Below are positions 62,515 to 64,000 of a stretch of DNA of 64,000 bases, one piece after another. This stretch comes from Alteriqipengyuania halimionae (GTDB lineage: Bacteria > Pseudomonadota > Alphaproteobacteria > Sphingomonadales > Sphingomonadaceae). The notes beneath the pieces were generated by a model. The model saw only the letters and a program-made list of their open reading frames with translations, did no database searches and was not told the origin of the DNA. The position numbers were made by a program, and so were the translations under genes. Position 1 is the first letter of the stretch; each line of letters starts with the position of its first letter. The DNA lies in NCBI RefSeq assembly GCF_009827575.1, contig NZ_WTYR01000001.1, forward strand, positions 2,515,001-2,579,000, read 5' to 3'.

Positions 62515-64000
62515 TCAGTAGTCGAAGGTCAACGTCACGAATACCTGGCGCGGGGCGCCATAGAATGCCGTGAGCGTGCCTTCCGGTCCAAGCGTGGGCA
62601 CGGGGTAGCCGTTCGGGCCCAGCGGGATCTCGCCAGTGACCGGATCGGCCGCCACGAAGGTATAGCCCGAGGTCTTGTAGCGCTTGTCGGTCAGGTTCTT
62701 CCCGTAGACGCCGATCGACCAGCGATTGCCTTCACCGCGATAGACGATGCTGGCATCCATCAGCGTATAGCCGTCCTGGTCGAGATAGGGGTTGGGAATC
62801 TCGAACTGGTAGGTCTTGCTGCGATAGCTGACGGTGACGCCCGCATAGAGATCGCCCGACCCGACCGGCGCCTCTGCCGCCAGCGTGCCGCTCGCGGTCC
62901 ATTCGGGCGTGTTCTGCACTTCGCGGAACTCGGCAACGTCGGTCGGCACGCCGCCGATATCGGTGATGTATTCGAGATATTCGGCATCGATATAGCCGAC
63001 CGACCCCGATGCGATCATGCGGCTTCCATCGTTGAACCAGCCTTGCCCGAAATTGGCGTTGAACTCGCCTTCGAAGCCCTGGAAGCGTGCCTTGCCTGCG
63101 TTGGAGACGATGCCGCAGAAATTCGGCAGTCCGCCGACGGTACAAGCGACCGAACCAGGGATCTGGACGTCGGTATAGTCGGCGCGGAAAGCGGCGACGG
63201 CGAGGTTAAGATTGCCGTCCATCAGCGCGGCCTTGTAGCCGATCTCGTAGCTGTCGACGCTTTCGGGCGCGAAGCTCAGGAAGTCGGCGACTTCGCTCTC
63301 CTCGACCGTGCCGTTCTCATCGAGATCGGGCGCGTTGCTGCCGGCACCGCGCGGATCGAACCCGCCACCCTTGAAGCCCTTCGAATAGGACGCGTAGAGC
63401 GTCATGTCCGGGGTCGGCTGGTAGGCAATATTGGCGCGCGGCGTGAATTTCTCGAAAGTCGAGCTGCCGCGGAAATCGGTCCCCGGAGCGCCGAAGGGGA
63501 TGCCCGCCCCGCCGAAATCGGGGGAGCCGCCGCCAAGATAGTTCTGCCGAAGGATCTGCGCCGTGCGCTTGTCCCAGGTGTAGCGACCGCCGACCGACAG
63601 GCTGAGCTGTTCGGTCAGATCGTAGGTCAGGTCGACGAAGCCGGCGAAGGTTTCGGTGTCGATATTCGCATTGGTGAATGCGGTCAGCCCGGCGAAGGTC
63701 GTAAAGATGCGCGTGTCGAACGTGGTGACGGCATTTGCATCGAGGAAATAGAACCCGCCCAGCGCGGTCAGGCGATCGCCTTCGTACAGCAGCTGGATTT
63801 CCTGGCTGATCTGGTCGTTGGTGTAGATCGCCGGTACGTCGAGGTCGACCGCGGGCAGTGCGTCGAAATCGATCGGCGAATCGCTGTCGTCCTTGCGATA
63901 GGAGCTGATCGACCGCAGCGTGAGTGTGTCGTTGAGATAGCCTTCCATCGACAGCGACACGCCGAGCGAGGAGACTTCCTGTTCGGGGTCGGTCAGCCCG
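62515..64000 (-). CDS. TonB-dependent receptor, C-terminal part (N-terminus outside window)
   Basis: Outer-membrane active transporter energised by TonB. The frame is open through the window edge, so about 495 residues of the beta-barrel are visible and the signal peptide, TonB box and plug lie outside. Barrel features include alternating strands such as TLTLRSISSYRKDDSDSPID, QLSLSVGGRYTWDKRTAQIL and PDMTLYASYSKGFKGGGFDP (the YASYSKGFKGGGF motif is typical of sphingomonad receptors), NRWSIGVYGKNLTDKRYKTS near the end, and the terminal aromatic FVTLTFDY. A Cys pair (SVACTVGGLPNFCGIV) is present in one loop. The substrate is unknown. Confidence 0.93.
   Translation of the reverse strand, partial: GLTDPEQEVSSLGVSLSMEGYLNDTLTLRSISSYRKDDSDSPIDFDALPAVDLDVPAIYTNDQISQEIQLLYEGDRLTALGGFYFLDANAVTTFDTRIFTTFAGLTAFTNANIDTETFAGFVDLTYDLTEQLSLSVGGRYTWDKRTAQILRQNYLGGGSPDFGGAGIPFGAPGTDFRGSSTFEKFTPRANIAYQPTPDMTLYASYSKGFKGGGFDPRGAGSNAPDLDENGTVEESEVADFLSFAPESVDSYEIGYKAALMDGNLNLAVAAFRADYTDVQIPGSVACTVGGLPNFCGIVSNAGKARFQGFEGEFNANFGQGWFNDGSRMIASGSVGYIDAEYLEYITDIGGVPTDVAEFREVQNTPEWTASGTLAAEAPVGSGDLYAGVTVSYRSKTYQFEIPNPYLDQDGYTLMDASIVYRGEGNRWSIGVYGKNLTDKRYKTSGYTFVAADPVTGEIPLGPNGYPVPTLGPEGTLTAFYGAPRQVFVTLTFDY

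Overview
The window is a GC-rich stretch of chromosome, almost entirely protein-coding, from an alphaproteobacterium. Gene content points to Sphingomonadales and most likely the Erythrobacter/Qipengyuania/Altererythrobacter group: a SciP-type cell-cycle regulator, a MipZ-type ParA ATPase, a petABC bc1 operon, a TonB-ExbB-ExbD-ExbD system, a TonB-dependent receptor, and DUF445, DUF4282 and DUF2059 proteins. The taxonomic placement is inference from protein character; no 16S gene is present. I see no prophage, transposase, CRISPR array or defence island.

Layout. 1-2102 (+): 3' end of pdxH, a CDF metal efflux protein and a PhzF-like protein, overlapping start to stop. 2113-4808: a beta-lactamase-fold lipoprotein (-), a small membrane protein (+) and mnmA (-). 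4927-6108 (+): an unknown small ORF abutting sciP, then a GlsB/YeaQ membrane protein; both transcripts end in clear hairpin terminators. 6231-12508 (+): a palindromic putative operator, RND adaptor and permease, DUF445 protein and a GNAT acetyltransferase. 12637-15640 (-): etfBA and sucC. 15745-18694: a CysQ-like phosphatase (+), an OmpA-family lipoprotein (-) and a CorC/CNNM-type protein (+). 18946-29039 (-): a long tightly packed run gpmA-purE-purK-folA-M19 dipeptidase-ribF-GDPD-ileS-lspA-DUF3035 lipoprotein. 29076-38915: a small ORF, tRNA-Thr, a small GNAT protein, threonine aldolase, an EamA transporter, pepN, pgeF, the petABC bc1 operon, apt and tRNA-Gly. 39008-41190 (-): a diguanylate cyclase and panC. 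41258-47639 (+): mipZ, a DnaJ-domain protein, a phosphohexomutase, DUF4282 and DUF2059 proteins and an Lhr-like helicase. 47706-50397 (-): the tonB-exbB-exbD-exbD energy-transducing set. 50742-55777: two unknown secreted proteins, glpX, prs, a HisN-like phosphatase and an outer-membrane barrel protein. 55877-62441 (+): three SDR oxidoreductases around rpmI, rplT, pheS and pheT. 62515-64000 (-): C-terminal part of a TonB-dependent receptor.

How the genes fit together. Much of the window is housekeeping: translation (ileS, pheST, rpmI, rplT, mnmA, two tRNAs), nucleotide and cofactor synthesis (purEK, prs, apt, folA, ribF, panC, pdxH), central carbon metabolism (gpmA, sucC, glpX), respiration (etfBA feeding quinone, petABC oxidising quinol), envelope functions (OmpA-type, LspA, PgeF, TonB/Exb, RND pump) and cell-cycle control (sciP, mipZ, a GGDEF protein).

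The most interesting signals are not new gene families. They are an in-frame REPIN-like inverted hairpin pair inside ileS, a separate low-GC patch in the same gene, a run of four back-to-back perfect hairpins in the corC/DUF3035 intergenic region, CtrA-like boxes just upstream of sciP, and a near-symmetric operator-like palindrome in front of the RND pump. I did not find a convincing previously undescribed multi-gene system.
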